Shown here: positions 23,691 through 34,630 of the stretch, in pieces
How the letters are laid out: every line of letters begins with the position of its first letter
How positions within the stretch are numbered: the first letter of the stretch is position 1
NCBI RefSeq assembly: GCF_001625215.2
Contig: NC_030383.2
Span: 6,026,779 to 6,090,778, forward strand
Length of the DNA: 64,000 nt
Reading direction: 5' to 3'
Source of the DNA: Daucus carota subsp. sativus
Lineage: Eukaryota > Streptophyta > Magnoliopsida > Apiales > Apiaceae
The notes under the pieces: model-generated
Databases searched by the model: none
Seen by the model: only the letters and a program-made list of their open reading frames with translations
Told to the model about the DNA's origin: nothing
Translations under genes and position numbers: made by a program

Positions 23691-23993
23691 CTCCCTCCGT
23701 CCCAGTCATTTGTATACAAATGGCTGGGACACGGAGACCAAGAAATTATGTAAGAAATGAGTAAAGTTAGATGAAAAGTAGGTATAGTGGTGGGACCCAT
23801 TTATATTTAATAATAGATTTGAGATAGTGGAGGAAATTAGTGGGTGTAATAGTGTTTATATTATTATAGAATGGAGATAGTGAAAGAAAGTAGTTGGTGT
23901 AATGATTTTTTATATTATAAAAGTTTGCTACTTTTGGAATGTATACAATTGATGGGACGTCCCAAAAAGGAAATTGTATTGGGACGGAGGGAG
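23691..23993. mobile_element. Stowaway-type MITE, 303 bp
   Basis: The left terminus CTCCCTCCGTCCCA is inverted at the right end (GGGACGGAGGGAG). Flanking TA at 23689-23690 and 23994-23995. A nearby second palindrome, CATTTGTATACAAATG, lies just inside the left end. It has no coding capacity. Confidence 0.93.
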
Positions 23994-24281
23994 TATGTTT
24001 TAACTTTACACAAATTTATTTAACAAATATATCATGTTAGGAATATGGTGTTTTTTTGTAATAAGTCAAAATCCTTATTATAATTTTGTGTAAGTATTGT
24101 AGATGATCGATGGATAACATGCTATATGTATAATATATTAATCAGGTAACTCGTCAATGAATGAAAAGATTTTTCAAGAAGAATCGCGCTACTAATATGA
24201 TAAGTTGCGATTTAAAATATATGTTTAAATAATTTTGATTTGTTAAAATAATAAAAATAAAAATAAAAGTGACTTACGTTA

Positions 24282-27200
24282 TGTGACGAACAGGATTTTC
24301 AGAATTATTTTATTATTTTTATTCATGATTATTTGAGAAAAATTAAGAATAAAATTCAATATTTTATTCTAGTTTGATCAGTTTCAAAAATATTTGTTTA
24401 TATTATTTTTTTAGTTATTGGGGTATCGGAATTTTATTGTCTGTATGAATTAAATGCCATGTTAAATATGTGAATTACCTGTTATATGATTTAACTGTAT
24501 TTTTTTTGGATGTGATTTAAGCATGCGTACATGTTACTTATTGTTATGTTGTTTTAGAATTATTTATGATTTTCTTAAAAATGGACTTTTGGAAAATGAA
24601 TTCTTGAAAATATGAAAGTGATTTTAAGGATTCTTTTAATTATTTGATGATGACAATAAACATTTTTAGGAGTTTTTAAAATATTAAAAATCCTATTTTT
24701 ATAAGGATAAATTTTTTTAATTAGTTTCTGAACGCAACCTAACTTCAGAATTTTATATAAATTTTGAAAATGTTCTATAAATTCTGAAATTTTTATTTGA
24801 TTAGTTTTATAATATTTTGGGATTTATAAAAATATTTCAGTAGTTGTCGGGAGAAATCTTACTCGTATGTTATTCCCGTAAATTGATAAACAGGTATAAT
24901 ATAAGTGATTATTCAGCAATTGAACTACAATTGGCTGATTGTGTTGATAACACGTGCTCACACCCTTTTTCTTGTTTCTGGCCACGTATCAAAACCTCTG
25001 TACACCTCTCTTTTATTTTCTTTTCAGACCCTATTCCTCATTCTCTTCATCTCCTTAATCCGCAAATATAATCCCTCATTCCTTTTCTTTTCTTGAATCA
25101 CCGTCCTCCTCCACTGTTCGGAATCCGGCACCGCCGAACCTCCTCGCTTGTCTCCGCGGCTATCAAATCGCCACTGTACTGCCACCGCTCCGCTGCCTGA
25201 CGAAGCAAGTATCACCGTGGTTCTGCTCGCTTTCCGGTCACCTCAAATCTATTCCTCAAAGCCAGGCACTGTTCCTTGTTTCTTCGGTCCATTGATTTTC
25301 TGTTTCCGGTCAGCAATTCACTCTATTCAGTAATCATTCTGATTGAGTACATCTCCTCCCACTCATCTCTCAGTTATATATATGTATGTATATGTGTGAA
25401 TTGTTGGGATTGTGCCGAGATTGAATCAGTGGGCTTATTTCAAATTAGTTAATATATACACAAGCAATCACAGGGATATGGGTTATTGCTAATTGTTATA
25501 TGTTAGCTAAAGCCAAGGTTTAGGAATGTTGATATGATTGCAAATCGGTTGAATATTACTGTTCAATCAGCCTGTGAGGCTATGGAGATGAGTGTTTAAT
25601 TGGTTTGAATATCAATATATAAGTAAAATCACGTTAATTCTATTCAAAAGGATTGTGAGTAATTAGTTAAGTAATTTATGAATTCTAGATTATGTGGGAT
25701 TGTTTGTCCTTAAGTGCATACTTGTTTATGTTTATATGTGAATAGCTATTAAGTTGAATTGGTTTTGTTTAGTCTTTAATTGAGTAACAACATGTGGGTA
25801 TTTAAAAACTAGCCTTCTCTAAAAGAAACTGAAATACTGGTATATGTGTAGATATGTTGAAAAGATGGTATTTTAAATATTTAGATTAAATCATATGGTG
25901 TCCCTGTGTAATATTGGCATATGTTATGATTTGAAAATCTAAAATATTTAAAGCTTAGTTTATAAACAGTTAAGTACTTTGAAAAAGATTAGTTTATTCT
26001 GATTTTGTACAACTAAATTGGGAACTAAATTAAAAAGAGTTACTAAACTAAATTGGGAACTAAACTAAAAAGGTAAATGGGAGCATACAATGAATTTGAT
26101 TTAAACTTGGTTTTGTTATAAGTTCAGCTTGTGAGATTAAGCAGCCAAGCTTTAAGGTAAAAAAATCAGAGATATTGGCACTTTTGTCTAAAGTATTTTT
26201 ATTATTGAGATTATACGAGGATTAAGAAGGTTGAGGTTTGATTATATACTTATATATGCCTCGATTTTCGGGTATATGTGATTATATAATTAAAACCTTT
26301 ATTTTCTTATAGTATGCAGTTGATGATTTTGGGATTTGGACTATCGATATTGACTATACGAGGATTAAGGAATTTAAGTTCTTAGTTATGTATATAAATA
26401 TACTTCGACTTTCTTGAGGTATATCTGTATATATGATTAAAAAGTTTGTTCCTTATAGTATAAAGTGATATATGGATTACTAAAGTTATAATTATGTTCG
26501 GAGTATTGTTAGTCGACGGTTGTTGAGTTGTTGGGTTGTAAACTTGTTGGAATGATTATTGGCACTAGACTAAAAAACAGGTGGATAGTCCGATAAATAG
26601 AGGAAATGCTGCCGAATTTTCGTTAGAAATTATATATATTCTACTTGTTAAAGAATATTAAATATTTAAGAATAACGCGACATTGTTAACTGAAACATGT
26701 TATATGTTAGCTTATCGATATTGACTTTTAATAGTTATAAAAGTTAATTGTTCAACTATGTGCTATGTGTTTATCTGACTATGTAGTATGTATATGGATT
26801 TACGGAGGGTAGCTAATTGCGGATTTTAAACGTTATTCGATATTAGTGTACTCCGTCGGCATCGACAACTGAAGTACTGTGTTACTCTTGGAGAATAAAC
26901 AAAGACTTGTATATCAAGGACATTCAGAACTAGTTGAATAGCTTTGCGAATTGAATCAGCAATAGTTCCTTAAGACGAAGCTGTGCTGTGGGATAGTCTG
27001 GTAGAATTTAGTTGGTGTGAAAATCAGCAGAACTGAGGCAAGTATTCCTATCTTCACTTATTGTTCAAGTGATATTTTCTTTAAACCCTTATGCAAGTAA
27101 TTCTATTCTCAACTTGTAATTACTGCAAGTCTTCCTATTCAAACTCAATATTTAGAAGCAAGTGCTCCTTTCTTAAAACTTTTACTTATTGCAAATGCAT

Positions 27201-27611
27201 GACTTCAGTACGATTTTGAGTTGGAAAGAGTGACTTATCAAATTGATACACATGGTTTCAAATCTCTATAAATGTTTTTCATAACTCGGTTTAGTTCCTC
27301 GGTTGTAAGGCTTATCCGTTGTAAGTATACTTCCTATGGAATAAACCCTTTCTTAAAAATGTAATTCTTTAGAACTGGGAAGTAAAAACTCAGATATAAT
27401 TGGAGTTGCGTAAGAGGACCGTTATTTGATAACGGCCCAGCCTATTTGTTTGCGTAAGAGGACCATTGTAAGGCAATGGCCCAGCGTTATTTGAAGACGT
27501 AGCTAGTCTTCAGTTCCGGAACATGTTATTTCAGGGCAATGCGTAAATTGTTCTTTTTTTTTTTCTATTAGTGGCACCAAATCCAGACCCCCGGATTTGA
27601 GGGCTGTCACA
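24282..27611 (+). mobile_element. Solo LTR of a Ty3/gypsy-like retrotransposon, 3.33 kb
   Basis: The block starts TGTGACGAACAGG and ends GGATTTGAGGGCTGTCACA, so it has TG...CA termini with a 6-bp inverted end (TGTGAC/GTCACA). It is flanked on both sides by CGTTA (24277-24281 and 27612-27616), a 5-bp target duplication. There is no internal domain, primer-binding site or protein-coding region, which fits a solo LTR from LTR-LTR recombination. A GC-richer stretch near 25080-25220 may be the transcription-start region. The ending '..GGGCTGTCACA' resembles long-LTR chromoviral (Tekay-type) elements from memory, which also suggests plus orientation; family and orientation are inference. Confidence 0.85.
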
Positions 27612-27658
27612 CGTTAATTTGATTGATGAGTAATTTTTATCAAAAATAAAAAATTATA

Positions 27659-27922
27659 CTCCCTCCGTCCCCTTTTACTTGTCCCTTTTGGAAAAATAAC
27701 GCATCTTAAGAAAATGTTAGTTGGATATCTTATTTTCATACATATCCCTAATAAATGTAATGAATTAGATAGAGTTGTGTATATATATATATGCTAGTCA
27801 AACATTGGAAGTTGTTACTTTTTGAAAAAACATACAAAAAGTTGCTTTGATAAGAGAAGTGGACAAATAATTTGGGACAAATTTTTTTTCCAAAGTGGAC
27901 ATGTAAAAGGGGACGGAGGGAG
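27659..27922. mobile_element. Stowaway-type MITE, 264 bp
   Basis: The left end CTCCCTCCGTCCCCTTTTAC is inverted at the right end (GTAAAAGGGGACGGAGGGAG), with flanking TA at 27657-27658 and 27923-27924. It inserted 42 bases beyond the solo LTR's target duplication. Confidence 0.95.
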
Positions 27923-28443
27923 TAGGTAACTAAAAAAATAATTTAAACTAACTTATCATTTATCAAGTTTGTGATTTATTATACAAATGTATATTTTTCA
28001 ATTTAAAATTCGAAACAATTTTAGACCACCGACTTTTAGGGTGGACAAACTGACTCTATGTCTGCGTGTTATGTTTTTCTCCGAGCAATGAGATGCACAA
28101 ATCCTTTTTGGTGTTTTTTTTTCAAGTCCCACTACTGTCATCTTCTTATTCGAGCACTAGTCAAGAAGGGGAAGGACTCGGTTAACATAGATAGGGCTGT
28201 TCGCGAACAAATTCGAGCTCGACTCGATAAAAGCTCGATTCTGATCGGTTCGTTAAGAACTCGAGTTCGAGTTTGAACACATAAATGTGTTTGTTAAGAA
28301 AACGAGTACTTTTGTCTGTAAATACTGCATATTTCCATTTCGACAAAAGACCCACACCCAAGTTCCATTGAAGGGATATATATCTATAGAATCCGATCGA
28401 TTGCATAAAGTGTGTTCGGCTCGAGTTCGACTCTTTAAAACTC
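27923..28443. repeat. CTCGAG/TTCG-rich repeat (old transposon debris)
   Basis: From about 28192 the sequence is built of GAACTCGAGTTCGAGTTTG-like motifs (GGGCTGTTCGCGAAC, ATTCGAGCTCGACTCG). Similar motifs resume at about 30895-30975 on the other side of the 1.9-kb TIR element. No boundaries were resolved. Confidence 0.5.
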
Positions 28444-30345
28444 ATGGTTGCTAAATGCAGTAATTTTTTACTTTATGCAGTAACTAGAAATTACTACTAT
28501 GTCCTTCATCCGTTCTTTTTGTTTTCTGCGTATGCTTAATCTTTTGTGGAGCGAGTCAACCCAGGCAAGTCACCTACAGTAACTTTTTATGCAATCATAA
28601 TTGAACATTCATTTATATTTTATTCACACGAAAAGTATCAAATTTTGTTTATTAAATTTGGGAGTATTTTATAGATAATGTGAATATCTTATAAATTATA
28701 AATATAAGCGATATAGTAGAAATAATTTTCTAAATGAACATAATTTTAAGTTATACAACTTTTATTCTTTCACAATATTGTTTTTATTTTCAAGATTTTA
28801 ATTTCATATATTCTTTAAAAAATTATTTAATTACTTTCAATAATTTTTATTTTTGACAATAAATGATAAGTCAAGAATTTATGTTCAGTATAATGAAAAT
28901 AATTATAATAAATATTTAATAGCAATATTCAAATTCAATATGAGATAATTAAAAATTAATAAATAAGCATTGAATTAGTCGTAAAATGATTATTACGGAT
29001 AGGAAGAAATTATTATTTTTAATTTCGAATTTTTTCAAGGAAGTTTCTAATTTGTTTGGAAGGTAATATTGAAAAATATAGATCCTTAGGGTTGGTTAGG
29101 GGACTTGTATTTATGGTCACATGTTCTACTCATGAAGGAGGAGAATGTGTGATTATACCAGCTGTCGCTCGGTTTACCTTGGTTCATCTAATTTGTGAGT
29201 TAAAAAAATATATTAAAAAATATGAAACTTACAACTATCTTTATTATTATTGTTTTTAATTTTGAATTAATAATTTCAAAATAAAAAATAATTTTTTTAC
29301 ATTTATTTATATGTTTTAATGATATTATAAAGTTAATTGTAAATATTGTTGATTGAAATCAAAATTTAGACTATTGCATGAACAAAAGTTTAGTATTGTT
29401 TTTAGCGATTTTCATATTTTTGATTAGGAAAATCTCATATTCTAATTAAAAAGTAAACAAATATTGTGATGAACAGAATTTAAATTATAAATATATTTGA
29501 TTATTATAATATATAAAATATTTTGTTTTAATAGTATGCCAAGAAGTTTTGTATTGAAATATGTATGTGTGTGTAAGAAATTTTACATTATGTTGCATAG
29601 AAATAGTATATGAATATAAAATTTAACTAACACATAAATTAAAAATTTTAAAATGTGTATGAGATTTATATTTAATGAATCATTTGTCAAACTGGAACCA
29701 TATTTGAATGAATGAGAATTCCGAATGAATAATATTCTGAATAATTGTGGTTTATTTTTCAAATTTAAAATCGATTATCTTGATGGCTAAATTTTTGTAA
29801 GAAAATTTAATTTCAGAGTTATTAAATTTTTAATAATATAATATTTTAATTATTTAACAAGAATTTATAATACAAACTAATACTTTGAAATACTTTGATG
29901 TATCCATACGATACTAAAGATATACATTATATTACATTCTATTATTAGGTATTAGATAATAAATTAAAATTTTAACTTCAACATTTTATTTAATATTAAG
30001 TTTTATAAAATTTATAATCAACGCACATGAACAAAGAAATGCATATACAAGGTTTAAAGCCAAAGGTGCAGTGGTGCAGAGATTTTTGTGTGCTTTTCCA
30101 GACTTTATAAAATATAAAATAAATAATATAGACGTGAAAAAAAATGATCCAGTTTACTTTTTCTCATTCATGGGCATTGGAGCTTTTAACATTCGGCACA
30201 GACCCAGTTAAAGAGAGTGTATTAAATTCACGCAGCACTTAAAGTTAGGTGATTTACATTTAATAATAATTAAAACAACAGAAGGCTAAGAAAGTAATTA
30301 CTGGTTACTGCAGGAAGTAAAATATTACTGCATTTAGCAACACCC
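28444..30345. mobile_element. Non-autonomous TIR DNA transposon, 1.9 kb (MULE- or hAT-like)
   Basis: Terminal inverted repeats of about 50 bp: the left end reads GGTTGCTAAATGCAGTAAT then TTTTACTT, TGCAGTAAC and AATTACT, and the right end is its inverse (AGTAATTACTGGTTACTGCA ... ATTACTGCATTTAGCAAC). Flanks are TTAAAACTC (28435-28443) and TTAAAACTA (30346-30354), an 8-9 bp target duplication. The interior is AT-rich. A 67-codon open frame at 29056-29259 has no recognised similarity, and no transposase is seen. Confidence 0.8.
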
Positions 30346-30439
30346 TTAAAACTAAAAAAAATGCAATATTTTCACGATGTTTTTATAATATATACATGTT
30401 ATTGAACTCAGAATTCAACATCCGATGCTTTTATTAATT

Positions 30440-30870
30440 TTAATGATGTAACCAAAGTTTTGGAAAAAAATAATATTATTTGGTTTGCTATTTTATCAAA
30501 AAACAGTTTGGTTAGTACCACTAACTAGTGTTTAGTCCTGAATTGGTGTTTCGATTTTATTAAAATATTTTTTATCGATCTGACCATATGGATGTCATCA
30601 TTTATATATTTTAGTTATGTAACCAAAATTTTGAAAAATAATAATTTTATTTGGTTTGCTATTTTAACAGTCAAGTAGAGGTTTGATGGGTACCGCTAAC
30701 TAGTGTTTAATACTAATTTAGTGTTTCGATTTTTTAAGAATATATTTTACCGATCCAACCGTATGGTTGTTAATATATATATACATATACATATACATAT
30801 ATATAGTAAAATACCAAATTTTCAAAAAAAATATAATTTTATTTGGTTTGCTATTTTAGGAGTCAAGTAG
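30440..30870. repeat. Diverged ~170-bp tandem repeat, about 2.5 copies
   Basis: Copies begin near 30445, 30614 and 30805. Each contains GTAACCAAA, ATTTGGTTTGCTATTTTA and (first two) ACTAGTGTTTA plus GTGTTTCGATTTT. An (ATACAT)n stretch separates copies two and three. Confidence 0.8.
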
Positions 30871-32116
30871 CAAATTGACCTTATTTTTTTCTGGTTTGGC
30901 TCGACTCGTCTCGTATTTATTTGTGAAAAAACTCGTGTTCGGTTTGTTAGTTAGCTCGAACACAATTACATTTGTTAACGTAAACTAGTAAACTGTGATG
31001 TTTTGGTGAGTTAGACAATTTGACATTTAAAGCAAATGCAAAAGACATAAATTCCCCTCTGCCAAAAGCAAAGATCTCACTTAACCTATGAATCAAACAA
31101 CACATAGTATTGCACAGCACTTTAGCTGCACCCAGGATCCCCTTGAAAATATGCCAGACAAAACGAGGAGAGAGACAAGCTTAGTTTTAGTCAGCTCCAG
31201 AAAATATAATATACTAAATGCACCAGAAGTCCAGAAAAGCTCCTGAAAACTGTAGCAAAAGCAAATAGAAAAGCAGCATTAGAGTAATTACTTTATGAAG
31301 CCTGGCTTAGGATTAAATAATTGACTGTACAAAAGTGTGACCAAACATTGTGCTAAGTGTAACTTTAATATAGAGCTAGCCCATCATAGTAAATAGTTAA
31401 ATACTGCTACTACAACTGCTGTAGCAGCAGGCTTACTTATTGGCCTTGAAAATTGAAGATCTCAAGTGTTGTTCTAAATCATATAGGTCAAAAGCTGTGA
31501 AATTGTTTGCTAAGTAGATGGACAGCTGCAATTTTACTGAATGGTCTGTACACTCTGTTTAGCTGCACTATTAATCTCATCTCATCTGGTTTCTGGTGCA
31601 TGCATATAGAACTAGTCTGCCTATACTTTAGGTGCAATTTACAACTTCACATTACATATTTTATATTTTATACTCCGTCTCATCCAATTGTTTACGTTTG
31701 GGGCGGAGGGCTCGACACGTATCGGTGATGTGCCAAGTTCTGTGCATGAAACTATGAAAGTGTACTCTGGGTCCAATAATACTACTAGACAATCAGTGGT
31801 TACAACTTTCTAACCACCACTTGCTCTCTAGTCTCTATTGCGCCACTACTGTTCTACACTTTTAACTGTTTCATCCCATTTCATTAAAATTTGAGCTTGT
31901 TAAGAAAGCAGCATTCCAGTTTCAGAAAAATAGATACAATGGAGTGAAAATAGCATGCCTGATTGCCTGAATATTAATGAACCTTCATGTAGTTTTCGGA
32001 ATGTAGATTAAAATGTTCCATACGAACAGAAAGCATAAACGAACAATTTAATTTGATAGTGTCTTCTACTTCTAACAAAGAAGAGACTGAACTCAGACTG
32101 AACTCGAACTTGTGGT
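30871..32116. other. Intergenic, 3' flank of the AP2-like gene
   Basis: CTCGAG-type repeat debris to about 30980, then unique AT-rich sequence. A tiny Stowaway relic lies at about 31671-31712 (ACTCCGTC ... GGGGCGGAGG). The part next to 32116 is expected to be 3' UTR. No gene was seen. Confidence 0.5.
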
Positions 32117-34630
32117 TCAGTAATAGAATACACTGTTAGTGTTCGTCGATATTTGGCATGGCTTAGGAGCGTAGTGATGGGGCGGGATGGTGAAGTGAGG
32201 ATAATAAACACCATCTGATGAAGCATTAGCCTTTGAAGTAACGAATCCTGATGATGCTGCAGTAGAGAAGAGTGGCACTGAAGTAGCTTCAGCATAAGGT
32301 CCTTGATTACTCCATGCCCAGAGTGGCTGTGAATCAGCTTCAATAATCTTCTCCATCGCTCTTCCCTGTATACGTAATCACATGGAGAAGACAAACAGAA
32401 AGCAATTAGCAACAACTGAAAATTTTGGGAGCAATTAAATGAGGCCTTCTATCGACTTGTTAGGTTAGGGATGAAAGTATACCATCTTAACCAATTCTTT
32501 TTAGAAAATAAAAGGAAAAAACTACGGAGCTATTTTTTGAAATTGATATCACAATGTAGATCATTATGTTATATAAAGAGAGTTAGGTCCCTGATACTGA
32601 AAATTTTAAGTACCAACTAATCACTTACAATCAAATATAACTGCAGCAACATAATGTTTGCTGGCATACCTCGTAGATAGGAAGAACACTTGAATTCACC
32701 CCACTCCAGAATGAGGGATGCCCTTGCGTATAAACTTGGCCCAGGGGCAGTGGAGTTCCCATTATTGCAGAAGTGGAACTCTCCTCTATCTGAATCACCT
32801 TCTGCTGATGACAACGAGTATACTAATAAGCTAGCTTTTGCGGGAAATCTACTTAGGTACTGAAGTTATATTTGGCTTACCCTAGATTTTATAACCGCAG
32901 GGATGTCTTTCAAATGATTCTGGAAACTTAAACTCCCAAAATCATCTGTCCCTTTAGCACCATCAGCAAAATCAGGTGGAGACATTACCAAGTTCAAATC
33001 AAGATACTGACCACTGCCTAAAAAGGATTTATTAACAGACTTATCAGAATCTTTCAAATATGAACCACATACGCACATTGTTAGTAAGTTACCAGTAAAA
33101 CATATAGTTGAGCAGGTACCTCCAGTTTCAGCTTCAGAACATAAATCATTCTCATAAGTACTTGGCTCGAAATTGGTTACTGCATCCCTGCCATTGCATT
33201 TTATCGCCGCTTTGTCATAAGCCCTGATTAAAAAGGCCAAAACATAGTTAGACCAGAAGCTATGTATGGAAATCGATAGATAAATACATGTTATATCAAA
33301 GATATGCTAGTAAGAGCAAGGTTAATTAACCCAAACCTTGCAGCTTCTATCTCACTGTCAAACAACCCAAGATAGATGTACCTGGAAGAAAATTTACAAA
33401 TTTCAGCAACAGAAAATAAAACATTTTTAAATTTTCTAATTATAATTAAAGAAGTAATCTAAGTAATAAGCTGTCTGACTTTTTCCCCAGAAACTGCCCC
33501 ATTCGAGCTTCCCATCGCCCACATTTGTGTAGAGTAACTCCTCGATACTTCGAACTTCCTCTGGAGAACCCAGTGCTCTGTCGACGTAGTATGTGTACAA
33601 ACTCTTCCTTGGTCAAGTTCTTCATCTGTACAAAAATGAAGACAAACACTACCTCAGTTCATATTGCAAGCACAACAACTCTGGATACAGATAGCAACCT
33701 AAAAACCAACCTACTTTTTTAAGATCTTCATCATAATCACCAATGTTGAAGTTGATATCAGCACTAGCTCCACGGAACTTAATTGCAGCTCGGTCGTATG
33801 CCCTGACATCATAAAATCAAAACATAATAAGCTAAATCTCCTAATAAATTTACGCGTCTTATAATAACTCGGAAACAACAAACAACCATTATCCATTACC
33901 TAGCTGCAGCATGCGCAGTGTCGAATCCCCCTTCAAGTATATATATAAAAAAGATAAAGAAAGTCAGTCACTTCAAATCTATAACCTCAAACAAAAAAAA
34001 ATCTACAATTAGAGAATAAAGCAAGAAGAACTAAAATCATAGTTTCATATTAGCCTACCCAAGTAAACTTGTTTCCCAGTGTCCCTGCATAATAAACAAA
34101 AAAAAAAAAAAAAGATCTCAGTAAAGTCGATCAGTACAAGAACATGTACAACTAACAACATTACAAGCATCATAAGCTAGTAGATTTTCATGATTAAAAA
34201 AGATGCATCAACAATAAGCTAACCATATGTGTGATTCCCATCGTCCAGTTCTGCGATAAAAGGTGACTCCCCTGTACTGAGAACTCTTAGACCTCGGCCC
34301 TCTTCGACTCTTCTTCACTTGCTGCCCCTGCTGCTGCACCAGAGGGTCCATCAGCCGCGGCTCTCCTGCAACAGGGAACAGCTCTTTCGTCGTAAATCTT
34401 GGCTTTACGACACTGCCTTCACTGTAACTCTCTCCATGCTCATCAACTTGTTCACCACCTGACTTCAAAATGCCGAAACAATGCTCATGATAAGGCTGAT
34501 TCGAGTGCTCCTCGTCGCCAGCATGGCTCGATGTGTCAACGTTGACGACAGAGGAGTTGGAAGAATGCTTTGAGTCAGCTGGATCATGGAACCAACTTGA
34601 GGGAAGACAATTGAGATTGAGGTCCAACAT
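32117..34630 (-). CDS. AP2-family transcription factor, TOE1/RAP2.7-like, miR172 target, 10 exons
   Basis: Exons (minus strand): 34630-34224, 34084-34059, 33930-33900, 33802-33715, 33625-33480, 33381-33337, 33223-33120, 33017-32881, 32801-32670 and 32365-32117, all phases closing, giving 454 residues. The N-terminus MLDLNLN is an EAR-like repression motif shared with TOE1. [20 protein letters not shown] opens AP2 domain 1 (about 117-175); [20 protein letters not shown] opens domain 2 (about 209-267). A second EAR-like motif [10 protein letters not shown] follows, then the [17 protein letters not shown] block, and the C-terminus ends NSVFYY. AP2/TOE proteins repress flowering-time and floral-organ genes and are silenced by miR172; the site is intact in the last exon. 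The linker between YRG and RAYD elements in domain 1 reads [11 protein letters not shown] where relatives usually have WDCGKQ. Whether it is TOE1 or TOE3/AP2 orthologue needs a tree. Confidence 0.94.
32243..32262 (-). promoter_or_regulatory. miR172 target site in the AP2-like mRNA
   Basis: On the gene strand the sequence reads CTGCAGCATCATCAGGATTC, the classic miR172-complementary site of AP2/TOE genes. It encodes AASSGF in the last exon as in family members. It should allow cleavage or translational repression by miR172. Confidence 0.96.

Noticed and set aside
24844-25333. Several 60-75 codon frames and a GC-richer, UTR-like stretch suggesting a gene start
   Set aside because: They lie inside the solo LTR; GC-rich transcription-start regions are normal in long LTRs and no downstream exons were found.
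29056-29259. 67-codon open frame inside the 1.9-kb TIR element
   Set aside because: It has no transposase motifs or family similarity and is too short to call a gene.
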